From Terasakiispira papahanaumokuakeensis (GTDB taxonomy: Bacteria; Pseudomonadota; Gammaproteobacteria; Pseudomonadales; Halomonadaceae): a stretch of 64,000 nt of DNA. The translations under genes were made by a program, and so were the position numbers. Positions 55,311-64,000 of this stretch are shown here, piece by piece (the stretch's first letter is position 1; every line of letters starts with the position of its first letter). The stretch is from NCBI RefSeq assembly GCF_001709345.1, contig NZ_MDTQ01000001.1, forward strand, positions 3,562,970-3,626,969, given 5' to 3'. Under the pieces are notes generated by a model. It was not told where the DNA came from, searched no databases, and saw only the letters and a program-made list of their open reading frames with translations.

Positions 55311-56096
55311 TTAAAATAAGAAATTTAAGCCGACACCCACCAACAGAACGGCAAAGCAGCGTTTTAGTATTATTGGAGAGAGTCGGTGAGCTAATCGAGC
55401 CCCAAGTCGGGCAAAAAACATACTGGTCGTCACAATCCCCACTAAAGCCGGGAGATAAATATACCCCAGGCTCCATTCAGGTAAATGGTCCGCATGTCGG
55501 CCTACCCACATATAAGTGCATGCGCCTGAGAGTGCAATAGGCAGGCCACAGGCCGCAGCAATGCCGACTGCCTGGCGAACATCGAGACCCCGCCAAGTCA
55601 GAAAAGGCACACAAAGTGACCCCCCTCCAATACCAAAAATCGCTGAAGCCCAGCCAATGATGCCCCCTGCTGTGCTAAGCAGAAAACGGCTAGGCGGGTT
55701 CTGGTGTTGAGACTGAGGTCGCCATTGCAGCGCCATTTGTAATGCCATGATTAAAGCAAATAGCCCAATAATCATTTGTAACTGATCGCCGGGGATATAA
55801 GCTGCCGTTAATCCGCCTAAAGCACTCCCCACGATAATGCCTGAACCCATGGTGATGGCGATGAGCCAGTTAACCGCCCCTTTTTGATGATGGGCAAGCA
55901 CTGAGTTGATGGAAGTAAAAATAATCGAGGCCAGTGATGTGCCGACCGCAAGATGGGTGACGACTTCTGAATGAACCCCTTGAGCGGTTAGGCTATACAC
56001 TAGGACTGGTACAATAATTAACCCGCCACCGATTCCAAATAATCCAGCGAGTGTTCCAGCTAAAGCTCCAAGCAACATGAATAATAAAAAAACCAT
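55311..56096 (-). CDS. TSUP-family (TauE/SafE) sulfite exporter-like protein
   Basis: A 261-residue membrane protein of the TauE/SafE (TSUP) family with about eight hydrophobic segments. Two inverted repeats are seen, each beginning with a glycine-rich motif: LAGLFGIGGGLIIVPVLVYSL near residue 15 and SAIFGIGGGSLCVPFLTWRG near residue 150. Members export sulfite, sulfoacetate or other organosulfur anions. The gene precedes BenE/YdcO and SutR homologues, which in E. coli are linked to sulfur use, so a sulfur substrate is plausible. Confidence 0.87.
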   Translation of the reverse strand: MVFLLFMLLGALAGTLAGLFGIGGGLIIVPVLVYSLTAQGVHSEVVTHLAVGTSLASIIFTSINSVLAHHQKGAVNWLIAITMGSGIIVGSALGGLTAAYIPGDQLQMIIGLFALIMALQMALQWRPQSQHQNPPSRFLLSTAGGIIGWASAIFGIGGGSLCVPFLTWRGLDVRQAVGIAAACGLPIALSGACTYMWVGRHADHLPEWSLGYIYLPALVGIVTTSMFFARLGARLAHRLSPIILKRCFAVLLVGVGLNFLF

Positions 56097-56181
56097 GATC
56101 CACCACTGGATGAGCTGACGATTGATAGGCTTGGCATTATCCTGGATTTCTGCGTGATCGCTAGCACTTGTGATTCAGTGC

Positions 56182-57348
56182 TCATGGGGTCACACGACGT
56201 AAATTCAAAGCGATAACACCGGCAATCAGCCCCCAGAAAGCACTACCAATGCTGAATAAACTGAATCCGGAAGCGGTAACGAGAAAGGTGAGAATGGCGG
56301 CATCACGATGTCCTGGCTCCCCCATCGCACTGGCCAAACCGTTGGCTAAAGTGGGCATCAGTGCGATGCCGGCAATCGCCATGACCAATGTGCTAGGTAA
56401 AGCACCAAAGAGACTCGCCACCGTGGCGCCTAGAAGGCCGCAAGTCAAATATAACGCCCCGGCTATCAGACTGGCCCCATAGCGTTTTTTCGGATCGGGA
56501 TGGGCTTCAGGTCCCATGCAGACAGCTGCACTAATCGCCGCCAGATTAATGGCATAGCCTCCAAAAGGAGCAAGGATTAAAGATATGAGCCCCGTCCCAG
56601 TGATTACCGGTGATACTGGGGCCTGATATCCTGCTGCACGAATGACGGCAATCCCTGGCAAATTTTGTGACGCCATTGTGACCACAAAAAGAGGAATCCC
56701 CACTCCGATTAAGGTGGTCAGTGTAAAGTGAGGGGTTGTCCATTGTGGAACAGTCAATTGGATATCCACACCCCCAAGGGCGATATCTCCCTGTGTATAA
56801 GCCAGTAATCCGCCGGTAATTAAGACCCCAAGAACGGCAAATCGTGGCCACCAGCACTTGCCTAATAAATATGCCAATAGCATCGGTAGCACTAACCCTG
56901 GTTCGATATCGGCGGCCTGAAAGACATCTAATCCAAAGCGAAGTAATACACCTGCAAGCATCGCGGCAGCGAGGGTGGGGGGTAAGCGATGCATGATCCG
57001 CTCAAACCAGCCGGTAATGCCGCATAAGGTGATCAGTAAAGAAGATAAAATAAAGGCACCAATAGCGTCTTCCATGCTCGTGCCCGGTAAACTCGTGGCC
57101 AACAGTGCTGCGCCTGGTGTAGACCAAGCGGTCAAAATAGGTTGTCGATAACGCCATGAGAAATACAGCGTGGTGAATGCACATCCGATGCCGACCGCCC
57201 ACATCCATGAACTGAGTTGAGCTTGGGAAGCACCTGCCGCTTCAGCGGCTTGAAAAATAATGACAGCGGAGCTGCTATAGCCGATGAGCACTGCAATAAA
57301 GCCTGCAGTGATGGTACTGAGGTTAAATGCTGAGGAAGAGATATTCAT
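56182..57348 (-). CDS. ydcO: BenE/YdcO-family transporter
   Basis: A 388-residue membrane protein of the BenE family (benzoate/H+ symporter-like), with about 11-12 hydrophobic segments. Typical sequences are FIAVLIGYSSSAVIIFQAAEA, AWSTPGAALLATS and FGGYAINLAAISAAVCMGPEAH. Family members carry benzoate or unknown anions. E. coli YdcO is divergent from ydcN (sutR), exactly as here, which supports orthology and makes a sulfur-related substrate possible. ATG at 57348 gives the usual N-terminus; the frame is open to 57381. Confidence 0.82.
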   Translation of the reverse strand: MNISSSAFNLSTITAGFIAVLIGYSSSAVIIFQAAEAAGASQAQLSSWMWAVGIGCAFTTLYFSWRYRQPILTAWSTPGAALLATSLPGTSMEDAIGAFILSSLLITLCGITGWFERIMHRLPPTLAAAMLAGVLLRFGLDVFQAADIEPGLVLPMLLAYLLGKCWWPRFAVLGVLITGGLLAYTQGDIALGGVDIQLTVPQWTTPHFTLTTLIGVGIPLFVVTMASQNLPGIAVIRAAGYQAPVSPVITGTGLISLILAPFGGYAINLAAISAAVCMGPEAHPDPKKRYGASLIAGALYLTCGLLGATVASLFGALPSTLVMAIAGIALMPTLANGLASAMGEPGHRDAAILTFLVTASGFSLFSIGSAFWGLIAGVIALNLRRVTP

Positions 57349-57452
57349 TGAGTTTCTTCTCAAAGAGGTCTTAATCATCAAGCTTGTACGTTATAACGCA
57401 CAACTGTATCACATCAATCGCTAATAAATGGTTGTTTATGGCAGTGAACGTC

Positions 57453-57492
57453 TTGTATATAAAGATTGAATAAAGCGTTTTGTATATCAAAG
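57453..57492. promoter_or_regulatory. Direct repeats between the BenE gene and sutR
   Basis: TTGTATATAAAG (57453-57464) and TTGTATATCAAAG (57480-57492) are spaced 27 bases apart, about 2.5 helical turns. They lie between the divergent starts and may be SutR sites. Confidence 0.45.
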
Positions 57493-57593
57493 CGTGTACC
57501 TAGAACAAAATGCTTCTGGGTATTTGCCTGTAAGGTGCTTGAAATGATGCTGAAAAGTCCTTTGAAAGCCTTTGATGGGAAAACATTAAACGC

Positions 57594-58148
57594 ATGACTC
57601 TTTTTCAGACCCCCCCTAATGAGTTGCCTTCTCGAGTGCGTCAGCTTCGCCGTGAAAAAGAATGGAGTCTGGACCGTATGGCACAAATCACTGGTGTCAG
57701 TAAGGCCATGCTAGGGCAAATTGAACGGGGTGAATCCAGCCCCACTGTGGCGACATTGTGGAAGATTGCCAGCGGTTTACAGGTTTCTTTTTCTTGTTTA
57801 CTCCAATCACCCGAATGCCCAGGGACTAACGGTGATTTACACACGCTACAAACGCCAGGTATGTCTGTTGAACCCTTGTTTGCTTTTGATCCTAACTTAA
57901 GAATGGAAGTATTGATCGTGACCTTGGCCCCTGGGGCTGAAAGTCATTCAGAAGCTCATGTACCGGGGGCTATTGAACATCTAGTGGGCATTAACGGGAC
58001 TTTAGAGGTGTACTGGGGATCATCATCACAATGGCATTCGCTCACGTCGGAGCAAGGGATTAAGTTTAACGCTGATCAACCTCACGGTTATCGAAATCAT
58101 ACGGATGTCCCTGTGCGCTTCCACTGTATGTTGCATTATCCGGTGTGA
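57594..58148 (+). CDS. sutR: XRE-cupin transcriptional regulator (SutR-like)
   Basis: A 184-residue regulator with an N-terminal helix-turn-helix (residues about 12-70; WSLDRMAQITGVSKAMLGQI, then GESSPTVATLWKIASGL) and a C-terminal cupin domain (about 105-180; EAHVPGAIEHLVGINGTLEV). It closely matches E. coli SutR/YdcN in both domains. SutR controls genes for sulfur utilisation. It is divergent from the BenE/YdcO homologue, the E. coli arrangement. An 8-bp hairpin overlaps the stop codon. Confidence 0.85.
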   Translation: MTLFQTPPNELPSRVRQLRREKEWSLDRMAQITGVSKAMLGQIERGESSPTVATLWKIASGLQVSFSCLLQSPECPGTNGDLHTLQTPGMSVEPLFAFDPNLRMEVLIVTLAPGAESHSEAHVPGAIEHLVGINGTLEVYWGSSSQWHSLTSEQGIKFNADQPHGYRNHTDVPVRFHCMLHYPV

Positions 58149-58161
58149 CGTGACACACCGG
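58140..58161 (+). terminator. Hairpin overlapping the sutR stop
   Basis: CCGGTGTG, loop ACGTGA, CACACCGG: 8 bp, perfect, no T-tract. It includes the TGA stop. Confidence 0.45.
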
Positions 58162-58255
58162 ATAATACACTGAGAGACTCTGTATGGGAGTCGTTTAATG
58201 GGGTCTTAGATAAAAACCCATAGATTTAAAATCTGTCAGTTTAAAACGTATCGCT

Positions 58256-59035
58256 TTAAAACGAATAGGCTGTACCAATCATCAAGCTGCCTTGAGTCGC
58301 ATCACCTAATTCATCCACAATGGGGCTATCCTCGGCATCACCGGTCAACCGGCTCACTCGACCTGCCATTGATAAACGCCATTCTTTTGTTATTTGGAAA
58401 TTAACGCCGGTCGTGAAATGAGCATCCCAGCTGCCATCGCTAACACGATAAGCGCGAACACCGCTGGCAGCGCTATCCTCTGCGGATACATCAAAATAGG
58501 CTTGATTCCATTGTTTATCGGCATAGCCAATACCCGGCTGAATAAAGAAGGACCAGCGCTGAGACAATGCTGTTTTCCATCGAGTCGATACATCGACTCG
58601 ATAACCTTCTAAATCCCCACCAATGGGGGCTTTAATGGATAAGTTATGCTGCCATGCGCCTTGGTTGTAACCCAGTCGAAGCCCTCCAGCAATACCGCCA
58701 TCCACCTCCTCAAAATCCGATAGATCGCCTGTATTGTCACGGCCAAATAAGTAAGTCAGGAATATCGATGTTTGCCAATGGTCACTTTCTGTCAAATAAG
58801 TGCCAATACCGTCTTTGAGACTTAAGTAACCCACGCCTTTGGCCTGTAGCGTTAAGTTAGGAAAGCCTCGAAATTCATAATCATCACTGCCGAGATAATC
58901 GGGTTTCCAAACGCCTCCCGCACCGATTGATCCTGTCCAGGCTGTATCGGCATAGGCCCCTGTGGCATACCCCCAGGCTGTCATACCAAGACCCGCTAAA
59001 AACATCAGACGTCGAGGGCAATAGGCTGTCGTCAT
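58256..59035 (-). CDS. MipA/OmpV-family outer membrane protein
   Basis: A 259-residue outer-membrane beta-barrel of the MipA/OmpV family. A signal peptide is clear (basic start, then LMFLAGLGMTAWGYATGAYA, cut near ADTA). The mature part shows GAGGVWKPDYLGSDDYEF, typical of the first strands, alternating hydrophobic strands and the terminal aromatic in MIGTAYSF. ATG at 59035 follows AAGGAG by nine bases. MipA is a scaffold for murein hydrolase complexes in E. coli; OmpV-like members have other roles, so the function is not settled. Its position between sutR and mnmG says little. Confidence 0.85.
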   Translation of the reverse strand: MTTAYCPRRLMFLAGLGMTAWGYATGAYADTAWTGSIGAGGVWKPDYLGSDDYEFRGFPNLTLQAKGVGYLSLKDGIGTYLTESDHWQTSIFLTYLFGRDNTGDLSDFEEVDGGIAGGLRLGYNQGAWQHNLSIKAPIGGDLEGYRVDVSTRWKTALSQRWSFFIQPGIGYADKQWNQAYFDVSAEDSAASGVRAYRVSDGSWDAHFTTGVNFQITKEWRLSMAGRVSRLTGDAEDSPIVDELGDATQGSLMIGTAYSF

Positions 59036-59576
59036 ACGGGTGTACTCCTTATGTTGAATTAAGAACATGTCGCATTGAGCACATGGGTGATTGTTTTAAT
59101 ACATCATCAATGTGATCGAACAGAAGAATTGATGAGCTGCTTATACAAGCTCATTCAAGAGACAAGATACTGCTTATAGGGTGACAACAATACTGTCGTT
59201 GTGTGTCGAAATGGGTGTGGATATCTGGAGGTAGAAATAGGCCTAAGCCCTGAAGATAAGTTGGGTCTAGTTTGAGCTGTGGATGGAACAAGGTGTTATA
59301 CACAGGTCTATACCGAGTTACGCACGCTTCATAAGGCAGTTAACAACAAACATATCCCAAGCCACGAAGCCTCCTGTATAGGGAGATAAAGCAAAGTATC
59401 CACAGAAAGTATCCACACTATTAATAATAACAGTAGTAATCTTTTAAAACAGCTATTGATTGTTATTGTGGATATCGGATAAAGCTATCCACACCGACTT
59501 GGGTACTTTTTTATTTCACAGGAATCTTTATACTGTTGTCCCTTTTCCCAATTGCTCGAATTCTTGAGGTGTGGCT
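59036..59576. other. mnmG leader region with DnaA-box cluster
   Basis: A 541-bp AT-rich gap. It contains TTATACACA (59296-59304), GTATCCACA (59396-59404 and 59409-59417), CTATCCACA (59485-59493) and, on the other strand, TGTGGATAT (59216-59224 and 59467-59475) and TGTGGATGG (59278-59286). AT-rich sequence at 59418-59465 lies between boxes. A TATACT (59529-59534) is the probable mnmG -10. This resembles the gidA-side position of oriC in E. coli. Confidence 0.65.
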
Positions 59577-61463
59577 GTGGATTATCCCAACCGCTTTGAT
59601 GTCATTGTGATCGGCGGCGGCCATGCAGGCACGGAAGCTGCGCTGGCCGCAGCACGTATGGGGGCTGATACCCTCCTGTTAACCCACAACATCGAAACCC
59701 TTGGACAAATGTCCTGTAACCCGGCTATTGGCGGGATTGGTAAAAGTCATTTGGTGCGCGAAATAGATGCCCTAGGTGGTGCTATGGCGCATGCGACTGA
59801 CTTAGCCGGTATTCAGTTTCGTGTGTTAAATGCGCGCAAAGGACCTGCGGTCAGAGCGACCCGAGCCCAAGCAGACCGCGCCCTGTATCGCCAAGCGATC
59901 CGAAATATTCTAGAAAATCAGCCGAATTTAACGCTGTTTCAGCAGGCTGCGGATGATCTCATCGTTGAAGGTGATGAAGTTCGCGGTGTGGTGACACAAG
60001 GCGGCATTCGGTTCAGCGCTAAGAGCGTGGTCTTAACCACGGGGACTTTTCTTGGCGGCGTGATTCATATCGGTATGCAGCACCATAGCGGTGGTCGTGC
60101 CGGTGACCCGCCGTCTATCGCATTAGCGGATCGTTTACGTGAACTTGATTTACCCGTTGGGCGTTTGAAGACAGGTACGCCTCCGCGAATTGATGCGAAA
60201 ACGGTCGATTTCTCTGTGATGGATGCCCAACCTGGCGATGATCCGATGCCGGTCATGTCGTTTATGGGACGTCCTGAAGAACATCCTGAGCAGGTTAATT
60301 GCTGGATTACCCATACCAATGCTCAAACCCATGAGCTCATCCGCGCTAACCTGGATCGATCCCCCATGTATGCCGGGGTCATTGAAGGTGTTGGGCCGCG
60401 TTATTGTCCCTCGATTGAGGACAAAGTGAATCGGTTTGCCGATAAAGACAGCCATCAGGTTTTTATTGAGCCAGAAGGTTTAAATACCCAAGAGCTTTAT
60501 CCCAATGGGATTTCAACTTCATTGCCGTTTGATGTGCAACTTGAGGTTGTGCACTCGATTCGAGGGATGGAAAACGCTCATATCACGCGTCCGGGATATG
60601 CCATTGAGTATGATTTCTTTGATCCTCAAGGGTTATGGCATTCATTGGAAACCAAGACGCTGAAAAACCTCTGGTTTGCGGGTCAGATCAACGGCACAAC
60701 GGGTTATGAAGAAGCGGGTGCACAGGGCTTATTAGCGGCGATTAATGCGGTACGCCGAGCGCGTGATGAAGACAGCTGGTGTCCCCGCCGTGACGAGGCT
60801 TACTTGGGGGTTTTGGTGGATGATCTTGTCACCCATGGCACCGCTGAGCCTTATCGCATGTTCACTTCTCGTGCTGAATATCGCCTCTTGCTGCGCGAAG
60901 ATAATGCTGATTTACGTTTGACCGAAAAAGGCCGTGAACTCGGCTTAGTGGATGACCCGCGTTGGGCCGCTTTTTGTGAAAAACGCGATGCGATTGAGCA
61001 GGAAAAAGCGCGCATGGCCAGCACCTGGATTCAACCTCAGAGCCCACAAGCCGAGCAGCTGGCCGATAAGCTCAAGCAGCCCCTGAGTCGTGAGTATTCT
61101 TTGGCCGATTTAATTAAGCGTCCTGAATTGGATTATCCGACACTAGCCGCTGTTGCGCCTAGTGAGGCCGATTTATCTGAAGCGGCTGCTGAGCAGGTGC
61201 AGATCCAGTTGAAATATGCGGGATATATTGATCGTCAGGCCGGTGAAATTGAAAAATTACGCCGACATGAGTCCACTACACTTCCCCAGGCGCTGGATTA
61301 TCAAGCCGTTGACGGGTTGTCGAATGAGATTCGTCAAAAGTTATCCACTGCCCGACCGGAAACACTGGCACAGGCTGCTCGAATTCCTGGTGTGACCCCC
61401 GCAGCGATTTCTATGCTGTTGATTCATCTTAAGAAAAAGCAATGGTTGGATCAGACCGCATGA
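59577..61463 (+). CDS. mnmG: tRNA modification FAD protein MnmG (GidA)
   Basis: A 628-residue flavoprotein partner of MnmE in making cmnm5U34 in tRNA. The FAD-binding start is [23 protein letters not shown], followed by [54 protein letters not shown] and the helical C-terminus ending [16 protein letters not shown]. Length matches E. coli (629). GTG at 59577 is preferred because GAGG lies seven bases before it; GTG at 59571 is too close. It overlaps rsmG by four bases. Confidence 0.96.
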   Translation: MDYPNRFDVIVIGGGHAGTEAALAAARMGADTLLLTHNIETLGQMSCNPAIGGIGKSHLVREIDALGGAMAHATDLAGIQFRVLNARKGPAVRATRAQADRALYRQAIRNILENQPNLTLFQQAADDLIVEGDEVRGVVTQGGIRFSAKSVVLTTGTFLGGVIHIGMQHHSGGRAGDPPSIALADRLRELDLPVGRLKTGTPPRIDAKTVDFSVMDAQPGDDPMPVMSFMGRPEEHPEQVNCWITHTNAQTHELIRANLDRSPMYAGVIEGVGPRYCPSIEDKVNRFADKDSHQVFIEPEGLNTQELYPNGISTSLPFDVQLEVVHSIRGMENAHITRPGYAIEYDFFDPQGLWHSLETKTLKNLWFAGQINGTTGYEEAGAQGLLAAINAVRRARDEDSWCPRRDEAYLGVLVDDLVTHGTAEPYRMFTSRAEYRLLLREDNADLRLTEKGRELGLVDDPRWAAFCEKRDAIEQEKARMASTWIQPQSPQAEQLADKLKQPLSREYSLADLIKRPELDYPTLAAVAPSEADLSEAAAEQVQIQLKYAGYIDRQAGEIEKLRRHESTTLPQALDYQAVDGLSNEIRQKLSTARPETLAQAARIPGVTPAAISMLLIHLKKKQWLDQTA

Positions 61464-62110
61464 GTGATTTTGCAGCCCTTGAGCGACAGTTGCGAGAAGG
61501 TCTTACGCGGCAGACACTGGTGGCGTCAGATCAACAGGTGCAGCAATTGCTCGATTATCTCGCATTGTTGCTGAAGTGGAATCAGGCCTACAATTTGACC
61601 GCTGTCCGTGATCCGGCGGCGATGGTTGAACGCCATCTACTCGATAGCTTGGCCATACTGCCCTATATTGATCAAACCGCTGAATCAACATCACGTTGGT
61701 TGGATGTGGGCAGTGGGCCTGGGTTGCCGGGTATTATTCTGGCGATTATGCGGCCGGATTTGGGAATAACGCTGCTGGATAGCAATGGCAAAAAGTCACG
61801 CTTTCAGTTTCAGGCTAAAGTGGCGCTTAAATTGGATCAGGTTGAAGTGGTGCAGGCGCGTGTGGAGGCCTACCAGCCTGAGCAAGCGTTTGACCGGATC
61901 ATCAGTCGGGCTTTTGCCAGCCTCAATGACTTCTTGTCGTTAACTCGTCATCTGGGCCACCAGGACAGTCACTGGTTAGCGATGAAAGGGCAATATCCGA
62001 CGGATGAATTGTGTCAAATTCCGGATGATTTCACCTTGTTTGCTGAACCACGTCTGGCGGTGCCTGCCATCCTGGGCGAGCGTTATCTGATGTGTTTTCA
62101 ACATCAATGA
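61460..62110 (+). CDS. rsmG: 16S rRNA m7G527 methyltransferase
   Basis: A 216-residue SAM-dependent methyltransferase modifying G527 of 16S rRNA. The SAM loop is [17 protein letters not shown], with [22 protein letters not shown] before it and [10 protein letters not shown] after. ATG at 61460 overlaps the mnmG stop (ATGA). Loss of RsmG gives low-level streptomycin resistance in other bacteria. It is followed by parA after 63 bases. Confidence 0.96.
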   Translation: MSDFAALERQLREGLTRQTLVASDQQVQQLLDYLALLLKWNQAYNLTAVRDPAAMVERHLLDSLAILPYIDQTAESTSRWLDVGSGPGLPGIILAIMRPDLGITLLDSNGKKSRFQFQAKVALKLDQVEVVQARVEAYQPEQAFDRIISRAFASLNDFLSLTRHLGHQDSHWLAMKGQYPTDELCQIPDDFTLFAEPRLAVPAILGERYLMCFQHQ

Positions 62111-62173
62111 CCTTCTGCTGATGAGTTCAAGCGTATGATCTATGGATCGCTTGACCTGAAAAGGATATGAGCC

Positions 62174-62971
62174 GTGACCCGAATCTATGCCATCACGAAT
62201 CAGAAAGGCGGTGTGGGTAAAACCACCACCAGTATTAATTTGGCGGCCTCTCTGGTGGCGACCAAAAGGCGTGTACTGTTAGTGGATATGGATCCACAAG
62301 GGCATGCCACACTCGGCAGTGGTGTTGAAAAACGGACGTTGACTCAGTCTGTTTTTGATCTGCTGATGGGCGAAGCCAAAGCGGAGGATATCCGTGTCCA
62401 TACTGATCCTGCGGGTTATGACCTGCTTCCTTCGAATTTAGATTTAACGGCGGCTGAAATTGGTCTGCTGGATATGCCACAAAGAGAGCGGCGATTGGCG
62501 CAAGGGCTTGCCCCTATTCTCAGTGATTATGATTATGTGCTGATTGACTGCCCGCCCTCGTTAAGCCTATTGACGCTTAATGGCCTAACGGCGGCACAGA
62601 GTGTACTGATTCCAGTGCAATGTGAATATTATGCGCTGGAAGGTTTGACGGCATTACTGGATACGCTTAAACGTTTAGCCGATTCAGTGAATCCTCACCT
62701 AAGCATTGCCGGTATACTGCGGACGATGTATGACCCGCGCAATAGCCTGACGCGTGATGTATCCAGCCAATTAATTGATTACTTTGATGACCGAGTGCTC
62801 AGTACCGTCATTCCCCGTAATGTACGTTTGGCGGAAGCGCCCAGTTATGGTTTGCCCGCGCTGTGTTATGACGGCCGTTCGCGCGGGAGCTTGGCTTATT
62901 TAGCGCTTGCTGGGGAAATGATTCGTCGGGCTGAATCGGGTGCCTCGACTGAGGTGGTTGAGAGCGCTTGA
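62174..62971 (+). CDS. parA: Chromosome-partitioning ATPase ParA (Soj)
   Basis: A 265-residue deviant Walker ATPase. Motifs are ITNQKGGVGKTTTSINLA, VDMDPQGHATLGSG, and YVLIDCPPSLSLLTLNGL. It binds DNA without sequence specificity in the ATP form and moves ParB-parS complexes. The start is GTG with AAGGA upstream. It is in the mnmG-rsmG-parA-parB operon, with four parS-like sites 20-35 kb to the left. Confidence 0.96.
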   Translation: MTRIYAITNQKGGVGKTTTSINLAASLVATKRRVLLVDMDPQGHATLGSGVEKRTLTQSVFDLLMGEAKAEDIRVHTDPAGYDLLPSNLDLTAAEIGLLDMPQRERRLAQGLAPILSDYDYVLIDCPPSLSLLTLNGLTAAQSVLIPVQCEYYALEGLTALLDTLKRLADSVNPHLSIAGILRTMYDPRNSLTRDVSSQLIDYFDDRVLSTVIPRNVRLAEAPSYGLPALCYDGRSRGSLAYLALAGEMIRRAESGASTEVVESA

Positions 62972-63055
62972 TGACAGGCTTCATAAGGGTTGGCGCTTTA
63001 ATCTGATAGCGACCAGACATGATGCAGAATTTTGCCAAGAGATGTTTCGATTGAC

Positions 63056-63952
63056 ATGAGTGCTTCTAAGAAACGTGGCCTGGGACGAGGCCTTGATGCA
63101 CTGCTGGGAGCAGGGGGAACACGTCCTCAAGCCGTGAGTGTCGAAGAAGACACAACGCCCGCAGTTCAAAATGTTGATGGAACGCTACGGCAACTCCCTA
63201 TTGAGCAGTTGCAGCGTGGTCGGTTCCAGCCTCGTCGGGACATGCACCCTGAGGCGTTGGAAGAGCTTGCCGATTCTATTCGTCAGCAAGGCATCATGCA
63301 GCCCGTTGTCGTGCGTGCAGTGGGCGTTGAGCGTTATGAAATTATCGCTGGCGAGCGACGTTGGCGCGCGGCTCAACAGGCTGGATTGGAGCGGGTTCCC
63401 GCTTTAATTCGAGAGATTGATGATGCCGCCGCTATTGCGATGGCGTTGATTGAAAATATCCAGCGGGAAGATCTTAACCCACTGGAAGAAGCGCTTGCGC
63501 TACAGCGTTTACAGCAAGAGTTTGAGCTGACTCAGCAGCAAGTGGCTGAGGCGGTCGGTAAGTCTAGAGTCAGTGTCACCAATCTGATGCGGTTGCTTAG
63601 CCTTCATGAAGATGTCAAACGTCTGCTGGAGAATGGCGATCTAGAAATGGGGCACGCGCGCGCGTTATTGGCACTATCGCCGCATCAACAGATTGACGCA
63701 GCCCGACAAGTGGTTGCACGAGGATTATCTGTCCGTCAGACTGAAGCTTTAGTCAGACAGTTACAACAACCTAAATCACCGGCTAAGGATCAGGCCAAAG
63801 ACAGTCCTGACGTTCAACGTTTGGAGCAAAAGCTCCAGGATACGTTGGGTGCGCCGGTGAAGATTCGTCATCAAGACAGCGGAAAGGGACGGTTAGAAAT
63901 CCGTTATACCAGTCTTGAAGAGCTTGATGGCATTCTTCAGCACATACGATAA
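63056..63952 (+). CDS. parB: Chromosome-partitioning protein ParB (Spo0J)
   Basis: A 298-residue CTP-dependent clamp that loads at parS. It starts KKRGLGRGLDALLGA, the ParA-stimulating N-terminus. The CTP-binding motifs are IAGERRWRAAQQAGL and ENIQREDLNPLEEALA, and the helix-turn-helix is in LTQQQVAEAVGKSRVSVTNLM. A C-terminal dimer domain follows (LEIRYTSLEELDGILQHI). ATG at 63056 matches the family start; an in-frame TTG at 63032 is unlikely. Confidence 0.96.
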   Translation: MSASKKRGLGRGLDALLGAGGTRPQAVSVEEDTTPAVQNVDGTLRQLPIEQLQRGRFQPRRDMHPEALEELADSIRQQGIMQPVVVRAVGVERYEIIAGERRWRAAQQAGLERVPALIREIDDAAAIAMALIENIQREDLNPLEEALALQRLQQEFELTQQQVAEAVGKSRVSVTNLMRLLSLHEDVKRLLENGDLEMGHARALLALSPHQQIDAARQVVARGLSVRQTEALVRQLQQPKSPAKDQAKDSPDVQRLEQKLQDTLGAPVKIRHQDSGKGRLEIRYTSLEELDGILQHIR

Positions 63953-64000
63953 ACGTGATGTGATATTGAATGATGTCTGAATTTTGACTGAGTGCATTTG

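Overview
This window is the replication-origin region of a gammaproteobacterium. The gene order (glyQ-glyS-gmhB ... gyrB-recF-dnaN-dnaA / rpmH-rnpA-yidC-mnmE ... mnmG-rsmG-parA-parB) and the ygfB-pepP-ubiH-ubiI / zapA-6S RNA-fthC block are typical of Pseudomonadales and Oceanospirillales. KdkA, an OpsX-type heptosyltransferase, LpxO and MipA/OmpV point to an outer-membrane LPS producer. An Oceanospirillales/Halomonas-like host is my best guess; a species cannot be named from sequence alone.

Layout. 1-2158: 5' part of radA and divergent metY, separated by an unusual triple 13-bp repeat. 2159-6365: an accessory block with two paralogous, very acidic proteins of a family I do not recognise (one carrying a 36-bp minisatellite), a SapC-family gene between them, and an intact IS5-type element inserted just behind the first paralogue. 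6444-12596: ubiquinone hydroxylases, pepP and ygfB on the minus strand; a coiled-coil gene, zapA, 6S RNA and fthC on the plus strand. 12721-15504: a 32-residue membrane peptide, ilvA and rpiA. 15655-23515: LPS inner-core genes (waaA, hldE, opsX-like, kdkA, a family-4 glycosyltransferase, hldD) with a bluB-like gene among them. 23708-27661: glyQS and gmhB. 27888-39723: accessory block (YccS, YeeE/YedE transporter, arginine decarboxylase/antiporter pair, acetyltransferase, lpxO, MFS, SDR, HxlR). 39825-49008: gyrB-recF-dnaN-dnaA, the oriC candidate, rpmH-rnpA-yidC. 49300-50661: mnmE. 50673-59035: second accessory block (aspartoacylase, DcuC/YfcC carrier, LysR, folE2, TSUP, BenE, SutR, MipA). 59577-63952: mnmG-rsmG-parA-parB.

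How the parts work together. Four parS-like palindromes lie between 27.7 and 42.3 kb and should load the ParB encoded at the right end, marking this as the centromere-proximal region. DnaA boxes cluster in three places: dnaA-rpmH, yidC-mnmE (a perfect 21-bp inverted repeat with one box in each arm) and the leader of mnmG. The LPS genes suggest a core built on a single phosphorylated Kdo. The adiA-adiC pair gives arginine-dependent acid resistance. The aspartoacylase and its carrier suggest uptake and hydrolysis of an N-acyl amino acid under a divergent LysR regulator.

The least explained and most interesting part is 2.2-6.2 kb: a two-domain acidic family sharing a C-terminal tail motif, linked to SapC, with structured leader and trailer sequences.
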